The notes under the pieces were generated by a model. That model ran no database searches, was not told the origin of the DNA, and saw nothing but the letters and a program-made list of their open reading frames with translations. The position numbers and the translations under genes are program-made. 64,000 bases of DNA from Diaporthe sp. PMI_573 (lineage: Eukaryota > Ascomycota > Sordariomycetes > Diaporthales > Diaporthaceae), in the NCBI GenBank assembly GCA_021399435.1, contig JAJTUP010000018.1:744001-808000 (forward strand), written 5' to 3'. Of this stretch, positions 1 to 11,359 are shown piece by piece. Positions within the stretch are counted from its first letter, which is position 1. Each line of letters begins with the position of its first letter.

Positions 1-1613
1 CCGCAGCCGCGAGCCACCGAGGCCGGGTCACCACGACGGCAGCCGCCCCTAAGTTGGAAGCCAACGGCAGTTGCAGAGAGGGCTGTGGAAATGTTGGCAG
101 CTATATTAAGCGCGAGCGTAAGAAGCGGCAGCAAACTCCTGTGTCGAAGACCGGGTAGACGTAGTGAGGAAGCACGGTACCGCCAGCTAAATGTACTCAA
201 GAGGAGCGAGTGTTGAGCCGGTGCGCCGTCACGCTGTGTCATCTCGTGCAGCGGCTGAAACAGTTTGACGTTCTCGGTGAGGATGTGCACGGGAATGTGA
301 AGGAGGGTTCCAAGCAGGACAGGCATGAACATGTTAACGAAGTAGCTGCCGACGCTAACACGGTGGACTATCCCGGGTGCTGTCGGAAGTGTTGGGCGCG
401 GCGGCATATTGATGGTCTGCGATGATTCATTGGATCCGGATTGTTGGCCGACAGAGTTGGGCTCGACTCTGCCTTGCCTGGCTCGCCGTCCCGCTTTGGT
501 CCAGACCAGATCGCCACATTCAGAAGTCGAGACGTCTGGTGACTTGACCGGTTTGAATGCTGTTATAGGCGGGGTTGTAAGGTGTGCAGTTGTTCCTGCA
601 TGGTTGGAAAGAGACGAGGGCATGTTGATTGCTTCTGTCTTGGTGGCTGTCGACCTGGTCATGGAGTCCGTCCTTGTAGAAGCTGTTGTAACTATGGCCG
701 CATATCCGTCTCTAGGACTGATGGTGTATTCCAGGCTCGCCCAGGCTCCTGTAGGACCACATGTGCAAGTGCAAGTAAACTGGCCGTGGAGGCCTCCGCA
801 CAAGCACGCCCCTGGTATTCCGTCGGTACCAAAACAGCAATACATAGTACTAACGGGGGAGCAGTGCCATATCGGCGACTGTGTTGAAAAGCTGTTGAAG
901 ACAGAGCTCCAATCCACCGTGGTAAGTGCGGTGGACCAGTCCGCGGTAGAGAGTACGGCAGTCCACTGAACGGTGCTCAGGGCGCTGCTCCAGTCGATCG
1001 GCGGCAAGTCCTGCCGAGGAGCAAGAGAGGCCGCAGAACTCGGGCTGTCCACACAAAGCCAAGAGTGGGGCTTCAGTGAGGCACACTGTGACCCGATCGA
1101 TGGATTCCAGGCGTATAACTGTTCAGTTGTGATATTGTGCGCAGTTGCAATGGAAGTGCAGCTGTCTTCAGGACGGATGAAATACCAATCCTGGCACTCA
1201 TTGATCACAACCGCATCTGTAGAGCCCTCGTAGCTTGGCGGTTTGGCCTGGGGAAGATGTATACCATTGTCAGTAACTGCGACGCCGGAAGGAATACCAG
1301 GTTCGCGCTCTGAAATTTGCCTGCCTAGTAAAATCTGAGCGAAGCTGGTCGACTTTTGAATCGGGAGACGTTGCAGGCCTACAACCACTAGGATAATCAG
1401 AGAGCAGATGAAGAGAAGTATTGCTGTCAAGAATGGCCACCGGAGCGCGAATGGTTTATAGTCGGGATTATGAGGATCTCCATCTTGTGTATCAGTCAAT
1501 ACTGTGTCTCCGATAAGTGTGCTGGAACCTTCAAGCTGTCTTTGAACCGTGTGCAAAATCCCAGACTTAGAATGAGGGTGCTTCGAGACTTGCACATCAG
1601 GCTGTTCGAACAT
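1..1613 (-). CDS. LysM domain membrane protein with DUF3433-like region (3' end outside window)
   Basis: One uninterrupted minus-strand frame runs from an ATG at 1613 to the left edge (537 codons, no stop). Residues 1-55 are polar and probably cytosolic; residues 57-81 form a transmembrane helix rich in Leu/Ile/Val. Residues 140-188 are a LysM domain: it starts at Cys140, has a YFI-x-PEDSC core, an NITTEQLYAWNP segment and closes with WLCVD. Residues 207-242 hold four 9-residue repeats starting D/Q-W. Residues 250-285 are Cys-rich (HC, CC, CLC, CTCTC). A Ser/Thr linker follows, then hydrophobic segments with FQPLHEM and DGAPAQHSLLL, the pattern of the fungal multi-pass DUF3433 family. LysM domains bind chitin-type N-acetylglucosamine chains. 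The topology predicted here puts the LysM outside the membrane, so a chitin-binding or sensing surface protein is inferred. The family assignment of the C-terminal part is from memory of its pattern. Confidence 0.8.
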   Translation of the reverse strand, partial: MFEQPDVQVSKHPHSKSGILHTVQRQLEGSSTLIGDTVLTDTQDGDPHNPDYKPFALRWPFLTAILLFICSLIILVVVGLQRLPIQKSTSFAQILLGRQISEREPGIPSGVAVTDNGIHLPQAKPPSYEGSTDAVVINECQDWYFIRPEDSCTSIATAHNITTEQLYAWNPSIGSQCASLKPHSWLCVDSPSSAASLAPRQDLPPIDWSSALSTVQWTAVLSTADWSTALTTVDWSSVFNSFSTQSPIWHCSPVSTMYCCFGTDGIPGACLCGGLHGQFTCTCTCGPTGAWASLEYTISPRDGYAAIVTTASTRTDSMTRSTATKTEAINMPSSLSNHAGTTAHLTTPPITAFKPVKSPDVSTSECGDLVWTKAGRRARQGRVEPNSVGQQSGSNESSQTINMPPRPTLPTAPGIVHRVSVGSYFVNMFMPVLLGTLLHIPVHILTENVKLFQPLHEMTQRDGAPAQHSLLLSTFSWRYRASSLRLPGLRHRSLLPLLTLALNIAANISTALSATAVGFQLRGGCRRGDPASVARGC

Positions 1614-3261
1614 GTTGAAGTATTTTGGATGCTGCAATGTCCGTGGTGCGGTGAAGGTTGAGGAGACGGGGCTTCACGTGCAGAATTGAAATACTTTCAG
1701 AAACTCCTTACAGGGCCGTTATGCGTGGTGAAAAATATAGTAGATGCTCTTCTCTTGAGCTCATATTTATATACAGCGCAATGCCTCCAGTTCTCGCGTT
1801 TGTGCTCACTAGAACTACGCCGGAACACGAGGCTGAGCATGAGGAACCAGATATGGCCACAGTTGGACCGCCGTGAAAAACGGTGAGACGAAAAGGGAAT
1901 CACAGAAAGTCCTAGAGATGGGTACCCAGGTAATCTGTGTTATGATTCACAGTAGGTCGGAGATGATAGTTGTGCGTGACCTAGATGAGGCTTCGTCGCC
2001 TAAGTACGCTTCACAGTGCGCTCGATAACGAAGGCCCAAGTGCCATGTATGGATATCAATGGAAGATGATATCATATATACGAAATTTGGAGCACAAGCT
2101 CGAGTTCCACCTTAGGTATCGTACTGTTACATCTATAGTGATCATCGGTTGCCAACTGAAGGGAATCATTGGACGATTGCATACCGGAGTACTACAGTCG
2201 GTAAGATCTGATAGACATGACACCGCCTTGTCTGGTTTTCTTATTCGATAGCTACAGCTAAAGCTGTGTCTGGTGGATACAAGGCAAATGGGTTGTCCAT
2301 CGCCAACTTGCTGTGGCTATGTTGTCGTCCCACAGAGACACATCCTTGTGATGCCAGGTCTCGTCTTGAGACCAGACTCTGGATGAAGCTTGTATACCGG
2401 AGCACAGAACTGGCGGACAGTCTAACAATTTCTCAAAAATGCGGCTCAGGGCAAAAGGGTGTTGGCAGGATTTCCAGCTCGAATTCGCTAACTTTGATAC
2501 CGAGGAGGAGCACCCCCGAAGTCGTTCCTCTAGAATTACTGCAACAGATATTGATTACTGAGCCGGAACCTGGACTCTCGACCCGTTCAATGTTTCCAGG
2601 GTTTAGTTACTAGTCAGATAGTTAGTTGCCCAGTAGATGAGAGCCTGTAGAATGTCATATCTCGCGTGACGATCTGCTTTGAGATTAACCTCGGTGAATT
2701 GACATGGCTGAGCAATTGTACACAGCCGTCAGGATAGTAATTTCCTGCATGAAGCAGTGAAGCACGGCATCATCGTTGTTGACAGACCCGTGCTAACTCA
2801 GACATAGCGGACTTGATGGACTCAAGCCGTTTTGTACGTGCCCCAGCGAGTTAGCCCATAGGCCTTGATATGTCAGGATCCGAAGCAAAAACTCTAAATT
2901 TTCAGATTCAAGTTAGAAAAGACAAGTCCAGCATGACCGATGGTATGCTAGGTAATCATGACCGGTCGAGAATGGACCCAGTTGTTGAGCTTAGGGAAAT
3001 CTCCAGGAGATTGAGGCTTGTAAGTCCATGTTTCGAAGTCGATGTCGTTATTTCCAAACCCATGGCATTTTGACCTTGACTCCACTCAATATTGACGAGA
3101 AAACCACTGCCACTTCCCCATCGACAATGCCCGGCCAACGCCGTGAGATGTTGCCCGATGCTGGGCAAGTAATGGCCTATTTGACGGCCTTCAACGTCTT
3201 GTTAAGTGTGCCAGTGCTTCTACGCAGCCCACCGTCCCAACCCAACGGGCCCCCATGACTT
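1614..3261. other. intergenic, no gene seen
   Basis: Reading all frames gives only short, low-complexity-free but protein-unlike ORFs. The first part should hold the promoter of the LysM gene. I see no repeat or transposon remnant. Confidence 0.5.
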
Positions 3262-4332
3262 ACATGCTCCAAGCTCTGCATCTTCCTCCTTATCCGCGGC
3301 ACCTACCTCTTCTACTTCCACACTCTCAGCGCCTACCCCGGCCCCAAGCTCTGGGCCATCACACGCCTCCAATGAATCCGGCACTCCCTCTGCGGAAACC
3401 TTACCTTTAAAATTCTCAGCCTCCACGAACGCTATGGCCCCATAGTCCGCATTGCGCCCGACGAGCTCCCGTACATCAGCAGCGCGGCATGGCGGAAGAT
3501 CTGCGGGCAACGGCGCCCCCCCCCCCCAAGTTCGTCAAGTGCATGACACGCGGGGGATCGCGCCCCGCAGCCACCAGAAGGGCATGAAGAGTATTATCAA
3601 CACGGACCAGGTCGGGCATAGCCGACTGCGGAGAGCGATTGCGCCGGTAATTTCGGACCGGGCGATTCGGGAGCAGGAGGGGTTCTCCAAGACATATGGG
3701 GATAAGCTCGTTGCGTGCTTGCGTAAGGAGCTTAAGAAGGGTGAGAGCGGCGGTAGGTACGGAGTGCATGTGGATGTCATGCGTTGGGTGAGCCTCACGA
3801 CGTCGATATCATATCATTAATGATTTGGCGTTTGGCCAGCCGGCTAGGTGCTTGCATAATGCGGAGCAACCGTGGCTGCAGAGTCTTGGCGCGCGAGAGG
3901 AGCACATCGTGTGGCAACAGTTTCAGATGACTTACGATATCGAGAAGCTGCTGTACAAGATGGCCGACGAGGAATTAAGAGGCGCGGCGCAAGCATGTGG
4001 AGCTGACGGCGGCCAAGGTGATGTAGCAGGTGCAGCAGCACGGGAAAATCGACCGCAAGGACTGCATGAGCTATATCCTCAGCAAAGACACCGAGCAACT
4101 GAACGATAAGGAACTCATGGGCATGGCGTTGGCATTTATTATTCCTGGCAGTGGAACGGTTGGCTCGTCGATTCCAGGAACTAATTTCCACCTGTGCAGG
4201 AATCAGGACAAGTACCGGCGACTGGTGATTGAGGTGAGAGAGAACTTCTTGAAGGACGAAGACATCACAATCCTATCTACGGGCGAGCTGCGTTATCTGA
4301 AGGCTGCCATCGAGGAGGGCTTGCACGTGTAG
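3262..4332 (+). pseudogene. cytochrome P450 pseudogene (CYP65-like), truncated and frameshifted
   Basis: Pieces of a fungal P450 can be read in order in three frames. Seen in turn are the post-membrane segment (AYPGPKLWAITRL), the [14 protein letters not shown] strand, an IINTDQVGHSRLRRAIAP helix segment, FGQPARC, and a helix-I/J part (GSGTVGSS, then LRYLKAAIEEGL). The reading is broken by an in-frame TGA at 3373-3375, a frame change at a run of 12 C (3516-3527), a 5-bp tandem duplication (ATATC twice, 3806-3815), another frame change near 3990 and a TAG at 4024-4026. A TAG follows the ExxR region at 4330, and the heme-binding FxxGxxxCxG part is absent; only a PGGV-like scrap appears near 4400. 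Without the heme loop the product could not be a working P450. Resemblance to isotrichodermin hydroxylase-type P450s is inferred from the motif style. Confidence 0.85.
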
Positions 4333-5409
4333 TCAACAAGCCCTTCGACGCTTCTACGGTTTGTGCGTGCGTCAGGGGAAGAATCGAGATCAAATGGGTT
4401 CCTGGTGGTGTATGTGTCCATGCCCATGTTGGATTTAAGCGACATTTTGGCTGATACTATGCGCATCGCAGTGGGCGTGTATCAACTCTCCGCAAGCCCT
4501 TCAGAGGCGAACCTCCAGTGGCTGCGAATTTCCTGTACTGTGCGAGACAGGGTTGACGAACGGGGGGTGGCTTACTTGACTTGTTCTCAGCACCGGAGTA
4601 AGGGGTTACCCAAGCGGCCCAGTGATACATGCATTAATCCCGAAGTGGTGGCCCTTCAATCTTGGAAATGACATCCAAGGGAGATCGACGTAGTTGGTGG
4701 GAAATCACTCGTGCGAGCAGCCGGAGTGAACGAGGCTCAACCGTGACGGGCATCAAACCAGGTCAAGAAGCTTAATTCAAGCGATTTTGAGCCGCAGCAA
4801 TGGAAGATCGGCAAACCCCCGTTGCTCATCAATGTGGGGATTGCCCAGGGTCCCAAGGCCCATTTTAGTCCGAGTTGAGACGAATGAGACCGACTTCTGG
4901 AACAGCGCAGGGTCATGAGACGCCGAACCCCTGAGGCTCCGTGGTTCCCCCCTTTCGCTTCGAAATAACCTTAAACATCGCTCGAATGAGCTTGTCCGTT
5001 TTTACGCGGACTTGCCGTTGGCGCGCCTGGAATGCACTCCTCGTCTCCTTAAAGTGGCCATGGCAAGGTATTTACGATGACTCGTCTCGTCTCATCCCCT
5101 CGGTTGTCACACAGACCCCTGCGGCGGCAATGTCAAACTTGCTAGTCTTCAGGCGGCGGCTTGGCGATGCCTTCAACGTTGGATGGCACCTGGATGGCAT
5201 TAGAACATATAAACTTAGGGTGAGAAGCACTCGAGCTGATGTGCATCTGGAAGATTATCAGCACATTTTCGTTGAACGCCTCTATTCAATCTCTATCGCC
5301 GGTCGTTGGATTTGTTTGTAATATTTCAAGTTTCAATTCTCTCGCTACCAAAATCTTCACCCTCGCTTCCAACAATTTTAATCAATTTTTCCACTTCCAA
5401 TCAACGAAA
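4333..5409. other. intergenic, with decayed P450 tail at left and promoter of the next gene at right
   Basis: A PGGV-like coding scrap near 4400-4420 may be the last relic of the P450. No open gene is seen in the rest. A TATAAA lies at 5208-5213 and pyrimidine-rich sequence leads into the next start codon. Confidence 0.5.
5208..5213 (+). promoter_or_regulatory. TATA box candidate for the small secreted protein gene
   Basis: The sequence TATAAA lies about 200 bp before the ATG at 5410, followed by a CT-rich leader of the kind seen in fungal 5' UTRs. It is a sequence match only. Confidence 0.35.
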
Positions 5410-6107
5410 ATGAGGTTCGCTTTCGTCGTCACCATCTTCGCTGCCACTGCATCTGCAGCCAGCCTGCAAGCCCGTCAGAGAGGCCGGGGCAGTGGCCGAA
5501 ATGGCAAAGGCGCTGGTGCCGCGGTCGGCGCTGGGGCGGCCGGAGGAGCCGCCGCGGGAGCCGCCACCGGGGCCGCCACAGGGGCGAATACCGCAGCGGC
5601 TGGAGCAGTCCAGAGGGGAGCCTCCACGCTGGTCTTCAAGGAGGATGGAGGTGTCCCTGGAAATGAGTGCCTCACCTTCCGCAACAACGGTTAGTTCGGT
5701 CTCTCGTCCACGCACAGTAGACCGAGAACAACAACTGATGTTCTTTTACAGGTGAAATCGTCGATGCGGCTTGCGTCAACGAGGCTGCCGACCGGCAGAT
5801 AACCCCCTCCACGCTCAACGGAGCCAACGTGCTCCTCGTGCAGAGGTCTTTCACCGCCGGCTTCAGGCCCGACCTGGTCGATGTCCAGGCCTGCGTCGGC
5901 TTCAATGGCACGACCTTCCGTGCAGAGGACTGTGCCGCCAACGGCATCGAGCTGGTCAGCTTCGACCAGGCCACGAGCCAGCTGGTTGCTACTGGCGGCG
6001 CGTGCCAGAGTGGACACGACGATGCTGCTCAGCTCACGGTTGATGAGACGGGCCAGAACTGTGCCACTCTCACTACCACCACTGTCACGCCCACGGCCCC
6101 TGAGTAG
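5410..6107 (+). CDS. small secreted cysteine-containing protein, 211 aa
   Basis: Exons 5410-5689 and 5752-6107 join across a 62-bp GT-AG intron (gttagt...ttacag) to give 211 residues. The start is the first ATG and opens a clear signal peptide (MRFAFVVTIFAATASAASL) that ends in an LQAR site like Kex2-type propeptides. A Gly/Ala-rich stretch (about residues 30-70, repeats of GAA and GAAT) follows, then a compact C-terminal domain with six cysteines, among them ECLTF, AACVN, DVQACVG and AEDCAAN. A Thr-rich tail ends the protein. I do not recognise a named domain. Secretion, Gly/Ala linker and paired cysteines fit a cell-wall or effector-like protein, but that role is inferred. Confidence 0.85.
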
Positions 6108-7083
6108 GAGAGAATACCTGGGTAGTGTGTTGCTGAGCTTCGACCACATCTCTGCGGATCGCGAGTTTAATGAAGTCAGTAGTTAGTAGGGCACGATAAA
6201 TGGATCAAGACCGTAATTCATCACGGATTTTACACCATCAATATGAGTCCTCAATTGAGCAACTTCACCATGCCTTGTGTCATATTGTGCCAAGTGATGA
6301 TCAATTCCGATACGTATTGAACGTCGTTCTCACGCCTCTGGATGGGACTGGTAGACTTCGCGGCGTGGTTTTGCCGGTTAGATCGTGCTCAACCTTGTTT
6401 GCAACCCTCGAAGCAGGATGCCAAGCCTGATACAATCGCCAGACGGGATTCGATAGAATTATGCCCTGATAAAACCCACGTTTCTTGTTTAATTTTCGGT
6501 CAAGTCGTTTTTTCTTATAGCTTTTGATTCATATATGATAGTGATTTTAGCAGTAGGTCACATTTCCTTCGGGTTGTGCTGGCAAATGCCCAATTGTTAT
6601 CTATTCCCGAACTTTTTGTTTCCATGCTGGCCGCTGTTTTGATCAACACAGGGAATTATTGCTTGTGAACGTTTTCTCGGGGTCGCGCCTCTTAAACAAT
6701 TATACAAACACAGAGTCCTCTCGCATCAGTGTCCTCACATTGGATGCTCAGGAGCACGTCCGAAACATTGTGGGGCAATCAACGAAGGAGCGTCTCAGCT
6801 ACGCTCGCCAGTGTTCGAGCCAACCAAAGCTCACCCGTGGAATCCACAATTTAGAGGGGATGTCTTCTGACAGGAGCCTCTATGCAACGTGTCAGAGCAT
6901 CAACCGATATTTGAGTAATGAGCAATCGGGAGGCTTCCGATCCGATGACAACCACGATGGCCTCCAATAACTTTGTATAAGCTCTAGGTGACTTGGAATT
7001 TGCATCATAGCTAATCTCGGTGTTTTTTAATCCTTTCTCTTCGACTCAAGTATCTTGCATTATTGTACATCCTTTGTTTTGTC
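6108..7083. other. intergenic, no gene seen
   Basis: About 1 kb between two plus-strand genes. It is AT-richer than its flanks, and the ORFs present are short and unlike proteins. The right part has a CT-rich leader before the next ATG. Confidence 0.5.
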
Positions 7084-8067
7084 ATGCTGTTGAAACGGTT
7101 CATCGCCCTGTGGGCCGCATCAACGCTGGTCGTTGGGAAAACCCCTGGAGGGTTCATACCGACGTCTAATACCGATCTGATTGTTATCTACGGTCAGACT
7201 GCAGCTATGAATGGGGTAGTGGTAGATGAAGAAGGTAATGCGGCATTCTCTTCTGTGAGTATTTTGTTAGGTTACTAAAGGACAATAGCCACGGGAAGCG
7301 CACCAACAATAGCTACAAAATCTCGCCTCGACGGTACCTCGTATGCGGTGATTATGGTAGACCTCGACATACCTTCTGACCAGAACCCACACACTTTCCT
7401 TCACTGGATGCAGACAGATCTCGCCCCGGCCACAACAGCGGCAACCATTTCAGCGTCGAATGGAAGCACCCAAGCTTTCACTCTGACCAACACAAAGAAC
7501 ACGAGTGCTCTGGTCGCCTACACCCAGCCTGCACCACCTGCTCAGAATCCACTCAGCCACAGATATACCCAGATATTGGTCGACACCAGCTCGATGAGCC
7601 CGGCCGGTTTGTCGGTGCTCCAGTCAGCCGCCAAGACTCGCGTGGGATTCGACACCGAATCTGTGCTGCAAGCTGCCGGGCTCAGCAGTAACGTTGTCGC
7701 AGGCAACTCCTTCAACGTGACGAACCCTGGCCAGAGCATTACAACCGCAAGCATTGGCAACTTCACCTCATCTAGTATTGGAAATGAAATTGGCGACAAC
7801 CAGGGAAATGGTCCAACCACCAATTCTGACAGCGGCGGGTTTAAAGGATTTGGAGCTGCGAGCGCCGGCGATGGGTTTCCTGCCGGGGGCACTCTCACGA
7901 CCACGATATCGTCAGCACCGGCGGGACCAACGGCCGGACTCACGAAAGCCGGGACGAGTGCAAGTGGGACTTCGATGGCTTCGGGGACCTTGGGCTTGGA
8001 TTCCGGTTATCTCCTTGCGTGGATAGTGACTTTCAGTATTACTATCGCTCTCTCTAGCAGCCTTTAG
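7084..8067 (+). CDS. secreted PEBP-like protein with GPI-type C-terminus, 309 aa
   Basis: Exons 7084-7234 and 7289-8067 join across a 54-bp intron; the donor gtaatg gives the reading EEATGSAPT, which suits the family better than the gtgagt 20 bp later, which leads to a stop. The protein has a signal peptide, then a phosphatidylethanolamine-binding-protein fold signature: IMVDLDIP, FLHWMQTDL and a LSHRYTQIL segment in place of the usual GxHRY. After about residue 190 comes a Gly/Ser/Thr-rich tail and a final hydrophobic helix (SGYLLAWIVTFSITIAL), the layout of a GPI-anchor signal. PEBP proteins bind anionic ligands or lipids; the ligand here is unknown. Several Asn-x-Ser/Thr sites agree with an extracellular location. 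Confidence 0.85.
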
Positions 8068-8425
8068 ACAGCTTGCAGTGCTCGGATCAGGTGGCTGGCG
8101 TGCTTGAACAATTTAATTGCATACAATTATTTCTAAACAGCCTGTTAATACATTCATCTCAACAGGCCGATCTTTAGATGGATTGTGCAAAGAATAAGAA
8201 TAGTGACACTGAGAGGGATGACGATACGCCTCAGAATCCTGGGATTCTTGTAATTTCTAGTGTGTGATGACTCTAACTAAGAGCAAGTCCATTTCCTCCG
8301 TGCACAGCATCTCAGTTGCTCAGAATACGCGAATCTTTACCAAAACCCCCTGAGTCGGACGTAGATGCACTGTTTCGTCCAGGGTAGCAGGGCCACCTTC
8401 GCATTGCAATGACTAATAAATTCTC
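8068..8425. other. short convergent intergenic region
   Basis: This holds the 3' ends of a plus-strand and a minus-strand gene. No ORF or repeat is seen. Confidence 0.4.
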
Positions 8426-9946
8426 TCACAGCTTCGGCTCCGGAGGCTTAGAAGCTGCCCAGCTTTCGAGGATGACATTCTGTTTACTGTCCAGCCTCTC
8501 TTGCGTCAGCTCATACAGCCTTGGCACACCAGTACTTCTGAAGTTCACGTCATCCAGGGCCATTTGGGCAACGGCCTTGGCAGCGAGGAATATCTGAGGC
8601 ATGCCGTGGCCGGTGAAGCCGGCGATGATTAATTGATTTGGTCGACTGGGCATAGGACCGACGAATGGCCATCCGTCCGATGAGTATCCCATGACTGGAG
8701 ACCAGTGTTAGTACAAATATGTTACTGAGTGATGACTCTTTGCAAACTTACTGCCAGTCCAAACTTTGTGCGTGTAAGCCCCCGAGTCTTCCCATCCCTT
8801 GAAGTGTTTCTGCATGTAATCATCGAAGTGGTGGTGCGCACCACCCGTCGTGATCAACTTGTCATCTTCAACGGTGTTATACCAGCTGTCAAGGTTCTTG
8901 TAGTATCTCTCCCTGGCTCCACCAACAACTATGCTGCCATCCAGCCGCGGGATGAGATACTCATACTCGGTGGGTGACCACCGTATGATGTAGCTGTTCG
9001 GCAAGTGTGGAGCTGGTGTTGTCCTGGGAACGATATGACTGCAGATGCCCTTCACGGGCACAATCTTGTTCTCGAACTCCGGGAGGATGGAAGAGGTATA
9101 TCCGTTCGTGGCATAAACGACCTTCTTCGCTCTTAGGGTTCCACGATCCTTCGTCGTCAGGGTATAGTACCCCTCTGAGTCTCGCTCTCCCGACACCCCT
9201 GTGACAGGTGTGTGCGTCTGCAAGTTCACTCCCGCGTCCACCGCCTTCTGTAACAATGCGCATATGAGCTTGTACGGCCAAAGGTGGCCAGCCGAGTAGC
9301 TGACACATCCCTTGGCCCCCTTGACGCCCGAGAGCTGCTCCGCGCCGGGCCCTCCCTGGTAGGAGACGTCCTCCATGACGGACAAGCCCGCGTTGCGGAG
9401 AAGGTCGAAACCCGCCTTCATGCGGTCGTTGATGGTGTCGGTCATGAGCGCGTCGACGGCCCGGGTCAGCACAAAGTCGCAGTCTATTTGCTCCTCCTCG
9501 ATGACTGTCTTGAGCGCGGAGAGCGTGGCTGCCTCGAACGAGGCGCACTCAGCTGCTACCTCAAAGCCGTGGGAGACTGCCACGGATGCAGGGCGGTTGT
9601 ATGGGTCTGGCTTGAGGTGACCGCCTATGATGGGTTAGCATGTGACGTGAGAACGAAAATGCAAGGTGATGATATATCGGGATCATGCAGTACCATTTCG
9701 ACCAGTGGCGCCTGAGCACGCTTGCCGTGCCTCGAGGATGACTATCGACGGCGGTGGAACGCCCCTGTCTTTACTTTGCCTGAGGATGTGGTAAACCACT
9801 GAGGCTCCCGCGTAGCCGGCCCCCACGACCGCGATGTCGACCGCGTTGGGGAGGCCAGGGGTGCTCCGGTGGTCGTCCAGAGGGTGGAGCTCACTCCTCC
9901 AGAAAGAATCTGTGGAGTTGGCTACGGGAAGTGGGGAGGGTGCCAT
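8426..9946 (-). CDS. FAD-dependent oxidoreductase (DAO family), 464 aa
   Basis: Three exons (9946-9694, 9624-8752, 8694-8426) join in frame across introns of 69 and 57 bp (donors gtactg and gtaagt; acceptors catag and ctccag). The N-terminal part carries an FAD Rossmann site (VDIAVVGAGYAGAS), and a GATGRNGGHLKP segment follows that is typical of DAO-family amine or amino-acid oxidases such as gamma-glutamylputrescine oxidase. The C-terminus has the GFTGHGMP flavin-contact motif. No signal peptide is present, so a cytosolic or peroxisomal enzyme is likely; the substrate cannot be read from sequence. The length suits the family. The dehalogenase-like gene and the regulator downstream lie on the same strand. 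Confidence 0.92.
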
Positions 9947-10572
9947 GCTTTGTTGCTGCACGTTAAAAGGAACCTAGGAAATGGTGACGATCGCGTTCAT
10001 TGGGACGGCTCCCAGGTATTTTGATCCCGATGCAGCCTAGGAACGCTGTGTAGCAGTGAAGTTATAGGGCCCAAGAGATTTTCAGGGGTATGATCCGGAG
10101 CGTGCCGACATCGAGCCGGTGGGAACCCGGATGGGCAGAGAGCTTATCGGGCGCGGGCCACTGTTTCTCGGCACTCGAGATGCCGGCTGTTTGCTCGCTG
10201 ATGGTCCAGTCAATGACACAAACAAGCGACAGCCGGGCCGGGTAGCCCTGTTGATTTGAATTCTAGCTGTGATCAACTAACGATGATGATACCGCAGCCA
10301 CTATCAGATCTGATGAAAATGGCCCTCAAGGTCCTCCCACCAGGACCAGTTGACTACGATTCCTATCATCCACCACTGGCATCTTGGGCAGGTCCATAGC
10401 CAGCCACTATGGGACCAATGATGAGGACCAAAGATATCCGCACGCAACGCACTTTCCCATACGTGCCCATATTATCCCAGCCAATATGACAACTTGAATA
10501 TCGAGACCCAAATTTGAGCAAGAGCCACGGCGAAGTACCCTAAGCTTGCAGCACCCTTGAATTGCAAACCCC
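9947..10572. other. intergenic, no gene seen
   Basis: About 0.6 kb between two minus-strand genes. It should contain the promoter of the oxidoreductase and the terminator of the hydrolase. No conserved element was recognised. Confidence 0.4.
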
Positions 10573-11359
10573 TCATTGAGTCGCAGCAATGATCTTGTCC
10601 GCCATCTCAGGCAGCGTAGGTGCGACGACATCCAGCTGACCAAAAACATCGTAAAGAGGCTCAGCCTCCAAGGCCGTGCAATACGCCCCGTGAAATCTGC
10701 ATGACATTATTAGCTTCCCAAATTTCAATGAGGTAAATGGAAAGGCAAACATACCCAACTGTCCTCGCCGTGCTCACGTCCCACATGTGCGCAGCCGCAA
10801 ACCACGGCTTCTTCCCGTCCCTGCTCAACCTCTCCAGCAACGGCCTGTACGCATCAGGAACGGGCTTCGCAACACCCGCAGTATCACAACTGAGCAGGTT
10901 CTCCGAGGGCATATCAACCCCAGCCTCCCTGAAATACCCTCCCACGCGGGCAATGTCACCAGCAGTGAAGCACCACACCGTAAACCCCGCATCCCTAAGC
11001 TTCTGCACGCACTCCTTGGCGCCGTCCCTCAGGTACAGCTTCTGCCACTCGCCCACCAGCCACCGGACGTCCTCGTCGGCGCAGAACCCCCTCGGCTCCT
11101 TGACGCCCGCGAAGAAGAGCATCCGGTAGAAGAGCTGGGCGAATATCTCGAAGAAGGGCTTGTACCGGCCCGAGAGGGAGAGGTACGTGTACTCGCGCTC
11201 GGCGGCCTCGATCCAGCACGCGCCGAGCAGCTCGGGCTTGATCCCCGCCGCCTTGAGCTTGTCGCCCATCCGCTCTTCCATGGCCTCCCAGAGCCGGGCG
11301 TGGGATACTAGTGTGCCTACGACGTCGAAGACGACGTCTTTGGTTGCTGGGATGGACAT
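10573..11359 (-). CDS. haloacid dehalogenase-like hydrolase, 242 aa
   Basis: Exons 11359-10755 and 10696-10573 join across a 58-bp intron (gtatgt...atgcag), restoring a normal C-terminus. Motif I is FDVVGTLVSH with Asp12 as the nucleophile; the second Asp of phosphatase-type HAD proteins is replaced by Val14, as in (S)-2-haloacid dehalogenases. Motif II is in WCFTAGD, motif III Lys in GVAKPVPDAY, and motif IV in HMWDVSTARTVG. The size suits type II dehalogenases. The likely reaction is hydrolysis of a small carboxylate-type substrate, although many fungal members have no known substrate. It lies between an FAD oxidoreductase and a transcription factor on the same strand. Confidence 0.92.

Noticed and set aside
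2266..2613. Plus-strand ORF of 115 codons
   Set aside because: No start context, domain or signal peptide; composition looks random.
7235..7260. gtgagt donor at 7255 for the PEBP-like gene
   Set aside because: Splicing there leads to a stop shortly after the acceptor; the gtaatg donor at 7235 keeps the frame and restores a family-like sequence.
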